From positions 1-43,265 of the forward strand of contig CAJUIY010000010.1 in assembly GCA_910586865.1 (NCBI GenBank): 43,265 nucleotides of DNA, written 5' to 3'. The stretch comes from an uncultured Bacilli bacterium (GTDB taxonomy: Bacteria > Bacillota_I > Bacilli_A > RF39 > UBA660). The notes under the pieces were generated by a model that searched no databases, was not told the DNA's origin, and worked only from the letters and a program-made list of their open reading frames with translations. Below, piece by piece: positions 1 through 7,052 of this stretch. Each line of letters starts with the position of its first letter. Positions within the stretch are counted from its first letter, which is position 1. The position numbers and the translations under genes were made by a program.

Positions 1-64
1 TATTCTATCATAGATGCGTTTCATCTTAATATTCAGTGTTTATGATTTTATCCTGCAAAATCAA

Positions 65-1057
65 TTAGTCTTCTTCTAAATCATTTGGTTTCTCAAGTAA
101 TACTCCAGTACCTTCTACTACACAAGTTAGTGGAGATTCTGCGATTAAAACAGGTACGGCTAATTCTTTTTCTAAAAGATCAGTCAACCCTTTCAACATG
201 GCACCTCCACCAGTTAGCACAATTCCTTTATTTACAATATCTGCAGATAACTCTGGTGGTGTTTGTTCTAAAACGGTGGTTGCTGCTTTTACAATTTTAT
301 AGACACTTTCTCTTAGTGCTTCTTCAGTTTCTTGTTGTGTTATGGTAATCATATGAGGTAAGCCAGTCATTAAATTTCTTCCCTTTACATCCATCGTTTC
401 TTTCTTATCTGGTAAGTAACAAGAAGCAAAGTTAATTTTAATATCTTCTGCTGTTCTTTCTCCTATTAATAGTTTATATTTATCTCTAATGTATTTAATG
501 ATATCTTGATCAAAGACATTTCCAGCTACTCGGATAGAAGCACTAGTAACGATATCATTTAAAGAAAGTACAGCAATATCGGTTGTTCCACCACCAATAT
601 CAATGACAATGTTTGCTGTTGGTTTTGAAATGTCCATACCAGCTCCTATCGCTGCTACTTTTGGTTCTTCTTCTATAAATACTCTTCTAGCTCCTGTTCG
701 CTCCGCTGCTTCTTTGATAGCATTTTTCTCAACTGGAGTAATATTGGATGGACAACATATTAATATTCTTGGTCTTGTCAAAAATCTTTTTCCCTTAATC
801 TTTTTAATGAACGAGTTTAACATAATCTCTGTTATTTCAAAATCTGCAATCACACCATCTTTCATTGGTCTTATGGCTTTTACCTTTCCAGGTGTTCTTC
901 CTAGCATATCATTTGCATCTTTTCCTACTGCAATTACTTTCTTTGTTTCAGTATCAATTGCCACAATACTAGGTTCATTTAATACAATTCCTTGACCCTT
1001 AATAAAAATTAATACATTTGCAGTACCTAAATCAATACCAATATCCTTTGACAACAC
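65..1057 (-). CDS. mbl: MreB/Mbl-family actin-like rod-shape protein
   Basis: Bacterial actin that polymerises under the membrane and guides lateral cell-wall synthesis. All the actin-fold signatures are present: phosphate-1 loop GIDLGTAN near residue 7, phosphate-2 loop DIGGGTTDIA in the middle, and the adenosine motif LTGGGAMLKGL near the C-terminus. About 330 residues is normal for the family. The reading frame opens at a GTG at 1066, but that codon touches the Shine-Dalgarno AAGGAAG. The GTG at 1057 lies 8 nt downstream and gives MLSKDIGIDLG, which fits Mbl better. It follows a SpoIIQ-type gene, as mbl does in B. subtilis, so Mbl is more likely than MreB. It has its own strong promoter at 1109-1137. 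Confidence 0.93.
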   Translation of the reverse strand: MLSKDIGIDLGTANVLIFIKGQGIVLNEPSIVAIDTETKKVIAVGKDANDMLGRTPGKVKAIRPMKDGVIADFEITEIMLNSFIKKIKGKRFLTRPRILICCPSNITPVEKNAIKEAAERTGARRVFIEEEPKVAAIGAGMDISKPTANIVIDIGGGTTDIAVLSLNDIVTSASIRVAGNVFDQDIIKYIRDKYKLLIGERTAEDIKINFASCYLPDKKETMDVKGRNLMTGLPHMITITQQETEEALRESVYKIVKAATTVLEQTPPELSADIVNKGIVLTGGGAMLKGLTDLLEKELAVPVLIAESPLTCVVEGTGVLLEKPNDLEED

Positions 1058-1108
1058 TTCTATCACTTCCTTTTCTAATCATTATATATTCTACCATATT
1101 TTTCGAAA

Positions 1109-1137
1109 ATTATAGTAACTTTTTTATCTTTTTTCAA
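1109..1137 (-). promoter_or_regulatory. sigma-A promoter of mbl
   Basis: Reading the minus strand, TTGAAA (1137-1132) is followed by exactly 17 nt and then TATAAT (1114-1109), about 50 nt before the mbl start codon. It lies just downstream of the spoIIQ terminator, so mbl is transcribed independently. Confidence 0.8.
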
Positions 1138-1188
1138 AATAATTTTTAAAATATTTTGTTCTATACTAATATCATAATAGTTTGATAG

Positions 1189-1221
1189 AAAAAAAGAACA
1201 ATTTTTCCCATTTTATTGCTC
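1189..1221 (-). terminator. Rho-independent terminator after spoIIQ
   Basis: On the minus strand GAGCAAT (1221-1215) can pair with ATTGTTC (1202-1196, one G-U) around a 12-nt loop, followed by seven T. The stem begins in the last codons of spoIIQ. The opposite strand also ends in a T-run, so it could work both ways. Confidence 0.75.
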
Positions 1222-1857
1222 TTTTTTTACTTCTTTATCCAAGTATAAATTTGGATCTACTACTTGACCATTTACGTATACTTCAAAGTGTAAATGATTA
1301 CCCATATCTTTATCTAGTTTATTGGTTCCACTTTTTCCAATTACTTGACCTTGTGTTACCGTATCATCTTTCTTTACAGATACTTCACTTAAACTTTGAT
1401 AAGTAGTTACATAATTATTATCATGTTTGATTTCTACGATAGTACCTAAAATATCATCTTGTTTTACATTGGTAACTGTTCCATCTAATACGGATACTAC
1501 CTCAAATGTTTCATTTAGAACATAATCAATACCAGAATTTTGAATATAACTACCATCATAATAAGTAATCGATTTTTCTTGAACACTACTATCTGATTTG
1601 TAATCATAATAGCTTTTACCTACGGTTACTCCTTCATTATTATAAGGCTTAATCATTTTTTCTGTCTCATTAATAACAGGTACATCTTGACTAATTACTT
1701 CTCTTGAAACATAATTAGGTGTTTCTTCCTCTACTACTGCATTGCCACTCGTTCTCATAGATTTTGTAATAAAGAAAGCTCCTAACATTACGGATGTAAA
1801 TAATGCGACATATAGACATGGAAGTACATATTTTTTTGGTCTTAATCTTTTCTTCAT
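1213..1857 (-). CDS. spoIIQ: SpoIIQ-type membrane protein with degenerate LytM/M23 domain
   Basis: A single-pass membrane protein of 214 residues: a basic N-terminus, a membrane helix at about 10-31, a variable stretch, and an M23/LytM fold at about 100-206. SpoIIQ sits in the forespore membrane and joins SpoIIIAH to form the channel linking forespore and mother cell. The C-terminal zinc motif HLH is present at 188-190. The first motif, normally HxGxD, reads N107-S-G-I-D111, so one zinc-binding His is missing. Loss of a metal ligand is known for B. subtilis SpoIIQ. The order ywzB, this gene, mbl matches B. subtilis, although spoIIID and spoIID are absent from their usual places. Start chosen at the ATG after GAGGTGATAAAA; the frame opens 3 codons earlier at a GTG inside the Shine-Dalgarno. 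An ordinary M23 envelope protein remains possible. Confidence 0.72.
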   Translation of the reverse strand: MKKRLRPKKYVLPCLYVALFTSVMLGAFFITKSMRTSGNAVVEEETPNYVSREVISQDVPVINETEKMIKPYNNEGVTVGKSYYDYKSDSSVQEKSITYYDGSYIQNSGIDYVLNETFEVVSVLDGTVTNVKQDDILGTIVEIKHDNNYVTTYQSLSEVSVKKDDTVTQGQVIGKSGTNKLDKDMGNHLHFEVYVNGQVVDPNLYLDKEVKKEQ

Positions 1858-1911
1858 TTTTATCACCTCATTAAGAGTTTGAACAAAAAAAAAGGAATTA
1901 TACTTACTTTT

Positions 1912-2118
1912 TTAAAATTTAAGAGAAGTAAATAAATCCATAAAGAAATTAGTAACCAAATAAATCATAGAAATACCAAGTAAAAAATAAAATAATCTTG
2001 CTTGATAAATTTTATTTTTTTTAAAAATTTGATTAATATGAATCGATTCCATAGACCAAATCACTAATATAGTAGAAATAATATAAACAAAGAATTTACC
2101 TTGCATGGTCTTCCTCAT
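1912..2118 (-). CDS. ywzB: DUF1146 (YwzB-like) small membrane protein
   Basis: A 68-residue protein with two predicted membrane helices, at about 10-23 and 42-63, joined by a short basic loop with the motif QARLFYFLLG. Length, topology and the C-terminal NFFMDLF resemble DUF1146/YwzB, a family of unknown function found next to ATP synthase, murA and spoIIQ genes in Bacilli. It overlaps the rpiB end by 23 nt, so the two are probably translationally coupled. The start is uncertain: ATG at 2118 lacks a clear ribosome binding site, and an in-frame ATG at 2106 has AGGAAG only 3 nt upstream. Confidence 0.7.
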   Translation of the reverse strand: MRKTMQGKFFVYIISTILVIWSMESIHINQIFKKNKIYQARLFYFLLGISMIYLVTNFFMDLFTSLKF

Positions 2119-2545
2119 ATTTTATTATTTTATCTACACGTCTTTGGTGTCTTTCATCATTAATTACATCCGCTTTAATAAAAGCAGCTATGTATTTTTT
2201 TATATTTTCCATATCTTCTGTAAAATTAAATGTCATAACATTAGCACCATTATCATTTCTACTTAATATGGCATCTTCCTCTGAGTTTATTTTTGCACAA
2301 CGAATCCCCTTTACTTTATTCGCAGCGATAGACATACCAATTCCTGTTCTACATACTAGAATGCCAATTTCTGCTTCTTTGTTTACTACCTTTTCGCAGA
2401 CTTTGAAAGCAAAATCAGGATAATCATCTATTGGTGTATTTTCTGGACTACAATCTATGATTTCATATTCTTTTTGTTCTAAATACTTAATAATTTCTTG
2501 TTTGTACTCGACTCCTCGATGATCACTTGCAATTGCTATTTTCAT
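2096..2545 (-). CDS. rpiB: Ribose-5-phosphate isomerase B (RpiB/LacAB family)
   Basis: Interconverts ribulose 5-phosphate and ribose 5-phosphate in the pentose phosphate pathway. Family signatures are clear: IAIASDHRG at the N-terminus, DDYPDFA, the catalytic cysteine region VCRTGIGMSIAANKVKGIRCA, and the C-terminal RHQRRVDKI. Most RpiB proteins have CGTGIG; here Arg replaces the first Gly, a small oddity beside the active-site Cys. Length of 149 residues is normal. Start chosen at the ATG behind GTGATAAAA; a GTG three codons upstream is part of that ribosome binding site. First gene of the rpiB-ywzB-spoIIQ run. Confidence 0.9.
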   Translation of the reverse strand: MKIAIASDHRGVEYKQEIIKYLEQKEYEIIDCSPENTPIDDYPDFAFKVCEKVVNKEAEIGILVCRTGIGMSIAANKVKGIRCAKINSEEDAILSRNDNGANVMTFNFTEDMENIKKYIAAFIKADVINDERHQRRVDKIIKYEEDHAR

Positions 2546-2568
2546 TTTTATCACTCTTTTCTATCATT

Positions 2569-2597
2569 AGTATAACAAAAATAAATTGAATTATAAA
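2569..2597 (-). promoter_or_regulatory. Promoter of rpiB operon
   Basis: Minus-strand TTTATA (2597-2592), 17 nt, TATACT (2574-2569), with a TG one base before the -10 (extended -10). It lies 24 nt upstream of the rpiB start. Confidence 0.6.
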
Positions 2598-2622
2598 CTC
2601 TTTCCACAATATTTGTGAATTA

Positions 2623-3078
2623 TTATTTTTTTAATTTTACAAGTTTTAGTTTTCCACCTTGACTGTAATGTAAATGGTCTAAACTTATTTCCGAATTACG
2701 AAAACACTCATAATTCATTATTTGATCATTAAATCTTTCAAATTCTAATATATTAGTTGGTAATAAATCTTGATAGTTGACTTCACACTTTATCGTTTTT
2801 GAAAGAACAAATGCCTCTTTCGTTTCTATATTCTCTATTAAAGTTCTATAATTAATATATAGTTGTCCTCTTCCTATCAGGTTAGTAGAAATATCACATG
2901 TTATTTCCTCTTTTGAATGAGATTCTCTAATATAGGGATAAAAAGCTACTAAACAATTAGGAAAATAATCTTTACTCAAGTTTTCAAAATAGTATCTTTC
3001 GATTAACTCGTACCTTTTTTATTCCTCTTGTTTCTCCAGCCGCTTTAAATTTTCCCTAGTTAATCTATTAATCCTCAT
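2623..3078 (-). pseudogene. Unknown small protein interrupted by an in-frame TAA
   Basis: A strong promoter (3096-3124) and ribosome binding site (AGGTGG) lead to an ATG at 3078. It opens with 19 codons (MRINRLTRENLKRLEKQEE), then TAA at 3021-3019. The same frame then stays open for another 131 codons (KRYELIERYYFENLSKDYFPN onward) to 2623. After the TAA there is no start with a ribosome binding site; the only candidate is a TTG at 2979. The two parts share one frame, so a single base substitution would restore a protein of about 151 residues. I do not recognise the family: it is basic at both ends and ends in KLKLVKLKK. The alternatives are a leader peptide followed by an unusual start, or stop-codon readthrough. 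Confidence 0.6.
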
Positions 3079-3095
3079 AAAACCCACCTGACATC

Positions 3096-3124
3096 ATAAT
3101 AACAAGATAATATTAAACTGTCAA
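3096..3124 (-). promoter_or_regulatory. Strong promoter of the interrupted gene
   Basis: Minus-strand consensus TTGACA (3124-3119), 17 nt, TATTAT (3101-3096), with TG before the -10. It lies 17 nt upstream of the ATG at 3078. One of the best promoters in the window, yet it drives a gene broken by an early stop. Confidence 0.75.
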
Positions 3125-3169
3125 AAATTTTTTCCACCTTTTCTGTGAATAATATCTTTTATTAAAATT

Positions 3170-3197
3170 AAAAAACAACTACATATTATGCAGCTGT
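3170..3197 (-). terminator. Terminator after rpmE
   Basis: Minus strand: ACAGCTGCAT (3197-3188) pairs with ATGTAGTTGT (3184-3175, two G-U) around a 3-nt loop, followed by six T. The rpmE stop codon lies at the base of the loop. Confidence 0.75.
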
Positions 3198-3407
3198 TTC
3201 TTCGTCTTGAGTAAATCCATACTTTTTATTAAATTTGTCTACACGTCCAGCACGTGAAACTCCTCTTTGTTTTCCTGAATAAAAAGGATGACATTTAGAA
3301 CAAACTTCTACAGAAATCTCTTCCTTTGATGAAACCGTCTTAAATGTTTCTCCACATGCACAAGTAACCGTACATTCTTTATGTTCAGGATGAATACCTT
3401 TTTTCAT
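3186..3407 (-). CDS. rpmE: 50S ribosomal protein L31 (zinc-binding type)
   Basis: Component of the large ribosomal subunit, 73 residues. The N-terminus MKKGIHPEH and the C-terminal RVDKFNKKYGF are typical. Four cysteines, C16 and C18 (CAC) with C36 and C39 (CSKC), mark the zinc-containing form; the segment CHPFYSGKQ is the family hallmark. The ATG follows AAGGAGAGATAAT. Monocistronic: own promoter at 3464-3492, a hairpin in the leader, and a terminator over the stop codon. Confidence 0.95.
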   Translation of the reverse strand: MKKGIHPEHKECTVTCACGETFKTVSSKEEISVEVCSKCHPFYSGKQRGVSRAGRVDKFNKKYGFTQDEETAA

Positions 3408-3425
3408 ATTATCTCTCCTTCCGCC

Positions 3426-3444
3426 ATGACTAAATCAAAGTCAT
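3426..3444 (-). promoter_or_regulatory. Hairpin in the rpmE leader
   Basis: Perfect inverted repeat ATGACT / AGTCAT with a 7-nt loop, placed between the promoter and the rpmE ribosome binding site in a leader of about 50 nt. Structured rpmE leaders that may bind L31 have been proposed in Firmicutes; that this is one is inference. Confidence 0.4.
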
Positions 3445-3463
3445 AGTAATTAAATGCATTGTT

Positions 3464-3492
3464 AGTATATCAGTTTTCATCTATTTTTTCAA
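3464..3492 (-). promoter_or_regulatory. sigma-A promoter of rpmE
   Basis: Minus strand TTGAAA (3492-3487), 17 nt, TATACT (3469-3464). About 57 nt upstream of the rpmE start codon. Confidence 0.78.
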
Positions 3493-3584
3493 GTATAACA
3501 TGTTACTTTTCCAATAAAATAGATGATTTTTTTGAAAAAAAGTAATTTCCCATGAATCTATATGTCTATATTTAATAAAGCATA

Positions 3585-4310
3585 TTAACAACCAATAGAA
3601 GAACTTTTACAGATATTATTAAAAATTTGTTCATATCCTCGATAGTTTGGATAAAAAACATTTGGATTATCTAAATAGTCATTTAAATTAGACTCTAAAT
3701 TACTATTATCCACAAAAATTAGATGATTCTTCTCACTATATTCTTTTAATTTGCTATTGAAGTCGTCTAAAAGATTTCTTTCCACAGAATTCTGTGAATA
3801 AAAGTTATAATATCCTATTACGATAATATCATTTTGATAATATTTTCTAATTTCTTCTATCACTTTGTCAAAAGAATTTATCATTTCCTCTATTATTTTT
3901 TCTCTTTTATACTCACTGATATTTTTTTCCACATCTTTCTTATAAATTAAATCATTAATTCCCACAGATATTGTTAATAAATTCGATTCTCTTAAAACTT
4001 GTCTAATATTATTATTATCTTGATCGTGTGCATTTAATAAAATATCTTTATATAAATCCTTTATTGTCATATCAGGATAAGTAAAATTAGGATAGAATCT
4101 TTTTAGTTTTTCTGTTTTCTCTAGATAATCTTTTAAATAATCACTATATCCATAAGATTTATCATTAAAAGAATTGATTCCTCCTGCAAAACCATCTCCA
4201 ATAGATGTATAAGTAACTCTTTTATCTTGATATTTTTGATAAATAAAAAAGGTGATAATACATACTACTAAAAATATAATTAATTTGATATATTTCTTTA
4301 TGAATTTCAT
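3585..4310 (-). CDS. Membrane-anchored SGNH/GDSL-like protein lacking catalytic residues
   Basis: 241 residues: one N-terminal membrane helix (about 8-24), then an extracellular SGNH-like fold. Block I, normally GDSL with the nucleophilic Ser, reads SIGDGFAGG (about 37-45): the codon is GGT, Gly. Block III is kept as SVGINDL. Block V, normally DxxHP before an NxxGY turn, reads NVFYPNYRGY, so the His is replaced by Tyr. With both Ser and His gone it should not act as a normal esterase or lipase; a binding or structural role at the cell surface is more likely. The ATG follows GGAGGTAAA, which sits immediately after the murA terminator. Confidence 0.7.
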   Translation of the reverse strand: MKFIKKYIKLIIFLVVCIITFFIYQKYQDKRVTYTSIGDGFAGGINSFNDKSYGYSDYLKDYLEKTEKLKRFYPNFTYPDMTIKDLYKDILLNAHDQDNNNIRQVLRESNLLTISVGINDLIYKKDVEKNISEYKREKIIEEMINSFDKVIEEIRKYYQNDIIVIGYYNFYSQNSVERNLLDDFNSKLKEYSEKNHLIFVDNSNLESNLNDYLDNPNVFYPNYRGYEQIFNNICKSSSIGC

Positions 4311-4319
4311 TTTACCTCC

Positions 4320-4362
4320 AAAAAAAAGAATAAAGCTATATAATTATTATATTTCTTTACTC
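4320..4362 (-). terminator. Terminator overlapping the murA end
   Basis: Minus strand: GAGTAAAG (4362-4355) pairs with CTTTATTC (4335-4328, one G-U), and the inner ATATAAT/ATTATAT arms extend the stem; eight T follow. The T-run abuts the ribosome binding site of the SGNH gene, so that gene may be expressed mainly by readthrough. Confidence 0.78.
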
Positions 4363-5600
4363 TCAATTTTAGCACCTACATTTTTTAGTTTTTCTACGAT
4401 ATTTTCATATCCTCTTAGGATGTGTTCGACATTTGTTATCGTGGTAATTCCTTCTGCTAATAAACCTGCTAATACCATGGCAGCTCCTGCTCGTAGGTCA
4501 GTTGCTACTACATTGGTTCCTTTTAATTTTGTTTTTCCTAGAATAGTCGCCGTTTGATTATTAATAGAAATATCACTTCCTAATTGGTTTAAATAAGCAA
4601 TATGCATAAATCGGTTCTCATAAATCGTTTCAATTACTTTACTTTTTCCTTCACATTGTGTTAACAAAACAGATATTGGTTGTTGCAAATCAGTTGGAAA
4701 TCCAGGGTATACTGCTGTTTTGATAATCGTTGGCTTGTAGTGTTCACTCTTTGATACTACCACATAATCAGAACCAACTTCTAAATTTACTCCTACCTCT
4801 TCTAATTTTGATAAAAGAGAATCAATATGTTCTGGAATAATATTATCTATCTTTAAACGATTCCCACATAATGCTCCTGCTATCACATAGGTTCCTGCTT
4901 CGATTCTATCAGGTATTACTTCGTGAAAACAACCGTTTAGTTTTTCAACCCCAACAATTTTTATGGTAGAAGTACCAGCTCCTGTTATTTTGGCACCCAT
5001 ATCATTTAAGAAAGTTGCGACATTTACTATTTCTGGTTCTTTCGCTGCATTATCAATCGTTGTTACCCCTTCTGCTTTAACAGCTGCTAACATAATGTTA
5101 ATAGTAGCTCCTACCGAAGCAACATCTAAATAAATTCGATCTCCTTTTAAATGTTCCGCTTCTACTATATATTTATTGCCTTTCATGGTTACTTTAGCAC
5201 CTAACGCCTCAAATCCCTTTAGATGTAAATTAATTGGTCTTCTTCCAATAGAGCAACCACCAGGAAAACACATTTCTACTTTTTTATATTTTCCTAAAAG
5301 AGCTCCCATAAAATAATAGGATGCACGTAACTTTTTTGCACTTTCTTCATCAATTTCTACATTCTTGGCATCCTTCGGATTAATTAAAATCGTCTCACTT
5401 GCTCTTTTTACCGAAACATTTAGGCTTTCTAATATTTCACATAAAGCATCTGTATCCGTAAGTTCTGGTACATTACATATCGTTACTTCTCCATCTGCTA
5501 AAACTGCTGCCGGAATTAAAGCAACACAAGCATTTTTCGCACCACTTACTCTGATTGTCCCCGATAATTCTTTTTGCCCATTAATTTCTAAAACTTTCAT
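4347..5600 (-). CDS. murA: UDP-N-acetylglucosamine 1-carboxyvinyltransferase (MurA)
   Basis: First committed step of peptidoglycan synthesis: transfers enolpyruvate from PEP to UDP-GlcNAc in the cytoplasm. 417 residues, full length. K22-N23 (SGAKNA) is the substrate-binding pair. The flexible loop PGGCSIGRRPI carries the active-site Cys at residue 116, the residue fosfomycin alkylates, so the enzyme should be of the fosfomycin-sensitive type. The C-terminal DLRAGAAMVLAGLLAEG and RGYENIVEKL are standard. The start has GAGGT upstream and the gene has its own strong promoter. Placement near rpmE and spoIIQ recalls both Bacillus murA loci. Confidence 0.95.
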   Translation of the reverse strand: MKVLEINGQKELSGTIRVSGAKNACVALIPAAVLADGEVTICNVPELTDTDALCEILESLNVSVKRASETILINPKDAKNVEIDEESAKKLRASYYFMGALLGKYKKVEMCFPGGCSIGRRPINLHLKGFEALGAKVTMKGNKYIVEAEHLKGDRIYLDVASVGATINIMLAAVKAEGVTTIDNAAKEPEIVNVATFLNDMGAKITGAGTSTIKIVGVEKLNGCFHEVIPDRIEAGTYVIAGALCGNRLKIDNIIPEHIDSLLSKLEEVGVNLEVGSDYVVVSKSEHYKPTIIKTAVYPGFPTDLQQPISVLLTQCEGKSKVIETIYENRFMHIAYLNQLGSDISINNQTATILGKTKLKGTNVVATDLRAGAAMVLAGLLAEGITTITNVEHILRGYENIVEKLKNVGAKIESKEI

Positions 5601-5685
5601 CTTGATACCTCACTACTTATCTACTATATCTTATTACTATTTATAAAAGTAGTTACATAATAACTATAATTTATATCCCATAATC

Positions 5686-5714
5686 ATTATAAAGAAAATT
5701 AAATATTACGTCAA
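5686..5714 (-). promoter_or_regulatory. sigma-A promoter of murA
   Basis: Minus strand TTGACG (5714-5709), 17 nt, TATAAT (5691-5686). It leaves a leader of roughly 80 nt before the murA start codon. Confidence 0.82.
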
Positions 5715-5729
5715 TTAAAATCGAATTTG

Positions 5730-5753
5730 TTTTCCTAGTAAAATTTAGGAAAA
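5730..5753 (-). other. Hairpin between flavin reductase and murA
   Basis: Inverted repeat TTTTCCTA (5730-5737) / TAGGAAAA (5746-5753) with an 8-nt loop, directly upstream of the murA -35. It has no T-run on the minus strand, so it is a poor terminator; it may end transcription weakly after the flavin-reductase-like gene. Confidence 0.3.
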
Positions 5754-5762
5754 AGAAATCCT

Positions 5763-6323
5763 TTAAGAAATCTCTTCTAATTTTCCATTAACCATAAATT
5801 TATTTCCTGTAATATGATAAATTTTTGGAATATTATTTCTTAGTAAGACCTTATCTTCTGAATACTTACCTTTATCGATATCACATCCTACTACTTTTCC
5901 AACTATAATATGATGATTTCCTGTTTCTATTTCATTTTCTAACAGACAATCTATATTTACGATACACTCTTTTATTCTTTTACATTTTAATTTCTTTGAA
6001 GGATATGCTGTTAAATTAGCAATATCAAATTCGCTAATATCTTTATCCACTTTTTCTCCTGCTTTATATAATTTATCTAACATATTTTCTTTAGGAATTC
6101 TTATGATAAATTCTTTCCTCTCTTTTATATTTGAATAGGTATCAGTTTTTGGTGAAATAGCAATCACTATCATTGCTGGTTTAGAAGAACAATTCATAAA
6201 CATAGCAAAAGGTGCTACATTGGTAATATTATCTTTACTGATAGTGGATACTAGTACCACTGGTGATGGTTGTGTTACATAAACAATTTTCTCAACACTA
6301 TCTAATATTTCTATCTTTTGCAT
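5763..6323 (-). CDS. Flavin reductase-like (FMN-binding split-barrel) protein
   Basis: 186 residues resembling the DIM6/NTAB flavoprotein family, which bind FMN in a split beta-barrel and often reduce flavin with NAD(P)H. Visible features: the N-terminal strand VYVTQPSPVVLVSTISKD, the FMN-site stretch NITNVAPFAMFMNCSSKPAM, the TDTYSNIKERKEFIIRIP block and, near residue 135, GNHHIIVGKVVGCDI. The natural substrate cannot be told from sequence. Start supported by AAAGGAGTGATGATTCT. It lies between murA and a P-loop kinase with no obvious functional link; the hairpin and murA promoter suggest separate transcription from murA. Confidence 0.75.
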   Translation of the reverse strand: MQKIEILDSVEKIVYVTQPSPVVLVSTISKDNITNVAPFAMFMNCSSKPAMIVIAISPKTDTYSNIKERKEFIIRIPKENMLDKLYKAGEKVDKDISEFDIANLTAYPSKKLKCKRIKECIVNIDCLLENEIETGNHHIIVGKVVGCDIDKGKYSEDKVLLRNNIPKIYHITGNKFMVNGKLEEIS

Positions 6324-6363
6324 AGAATCATCACTCCTTTTATAAATATTCTCTTACCTATAT

Positions 6364-6390
6364 TTTTATCCACAGAAAATGTGGATAAAA
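6364..6390. other. Inverted pair of consensus DnaA-box sequences / hairpin
   Basis: TTTTATCCACA (6364-6374), 5-nt spacer GAAAA, TGTGGATAAAA (6380-6390): a perfect 11-bp inverted repeat. Each arm contains TTATCCACA, the high-affinity DnaA-box consensus, in opposite orientation. It lies in the 130-bp gap between the kinase and flavin-reductase genes. As RNA it would form a strong hairpin but without a T-run on the minus strand. Whether it binds DnaA or only forms RNA structure is unresolved. Confidence 0.45.
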
Positions 6391-6453
6391 TTTTATAGAG
6401 ACTATCTGTATGAACTTTTACCACTCTATATTATTTTATCTATTATTTTTATT

Positions 6454-6981
6454 TTATAATTTTATTTTTTCATGAAATTTGTTATAGTACCATTCATTTA
6501 ATTGTTTTCTATTGTGAAATACTACTATTTTATGTTTTTCTACTACTTTTAATATTTCAATAATTTGATGCCGCTTATGTCTTTTCCATCTTAACACACT
6601 TTTTAATAATTCTATAGAGATTCTTTCTTTACAACCAGGAATTTCTTCTTTTTCGTTGCCAGGATTTTTTAGATATCGTTCAACCACTCCTTTTATTCGT
6701 GTAGCTGTGGAGTAATCTAAAAAAATAACAAAATCAGACTCTTCTACTCTTTCTTTTAAGGTAGAAGAATAAGTACCATCTATTATCCACTTATCTTCCT
6801 CTAATTTGGATAAAATTTTCTTATCTCTTTCTTTTTTATTCCGTACTTTCCAATTTTCTGCGTAATGAAAGGCATCCATATGATAAATAGGAAGATTAAG
6901 TTTTTTTCCTAAATTATTAGAAAGTGTTGTTTTACCTGTTCCACTTCCACCAACAATGCTTATTTTATTGATATCTTTCAT
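6454..6981 (-). CDS. P-loop adenylate-kinase-like protein (FlaR/topology-modulation type)
   Basis: 175 residues with a Walker A GGSGTGKTTL at about 11-20, then an adenylate-kinase-like order: YHMDAFHY substrate-site segment (about 33-40), KWIIDGTYSSTLKERV (about 64-79), Walker-B-like FVIFLD, and an arginine-rich stretch RWKRHKRH. This matches the group annotated as DNA topology modulation protein FlaR, a nucleoside/nucleotide-kinase-like family whose substrate is not established. Start follows AGGAGTAATAGTGT. It sits downstream of mntP by 71 nt. Confidence 0.75.
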   Translation of the reverse strand: MKDINKISIVGGSGTGKTTLSNNLGKKLNLPIYHMDAFHYAENWKVRNKKERDKKILSKLEEDKWIIDGTYSSTLKERVEESDFVIFLDYSTATRIKGVVERYLKNPGNEKEEIPGCKERISIELLKSVLRWKRHKRHQIIEILKVVEKHKIVVFHNRKQLNEWYYNKFHEKIKL

Positions 6982-7052
6982 ACACTATTACTCCTATCCT
7001 ATACTGTCCACCAAGATATTTCTTTCCACAACTTTTTTAAAAACTATCTTTT

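Noticed and set aside
85..995. Open plus-strand frames opposite mbl, and similar frames opposite many other genes.
   Set aside because: They lack ribosome binding sites and lie fully inside well-identified genes on the other strand.
3245..3262. parS-like sequence GTTTCACGTG within rpmE.
   Set aside because: Only the first ten bases match the parS consensus; the other half reads GCTGGA, and the bases are explained by L31 codons.
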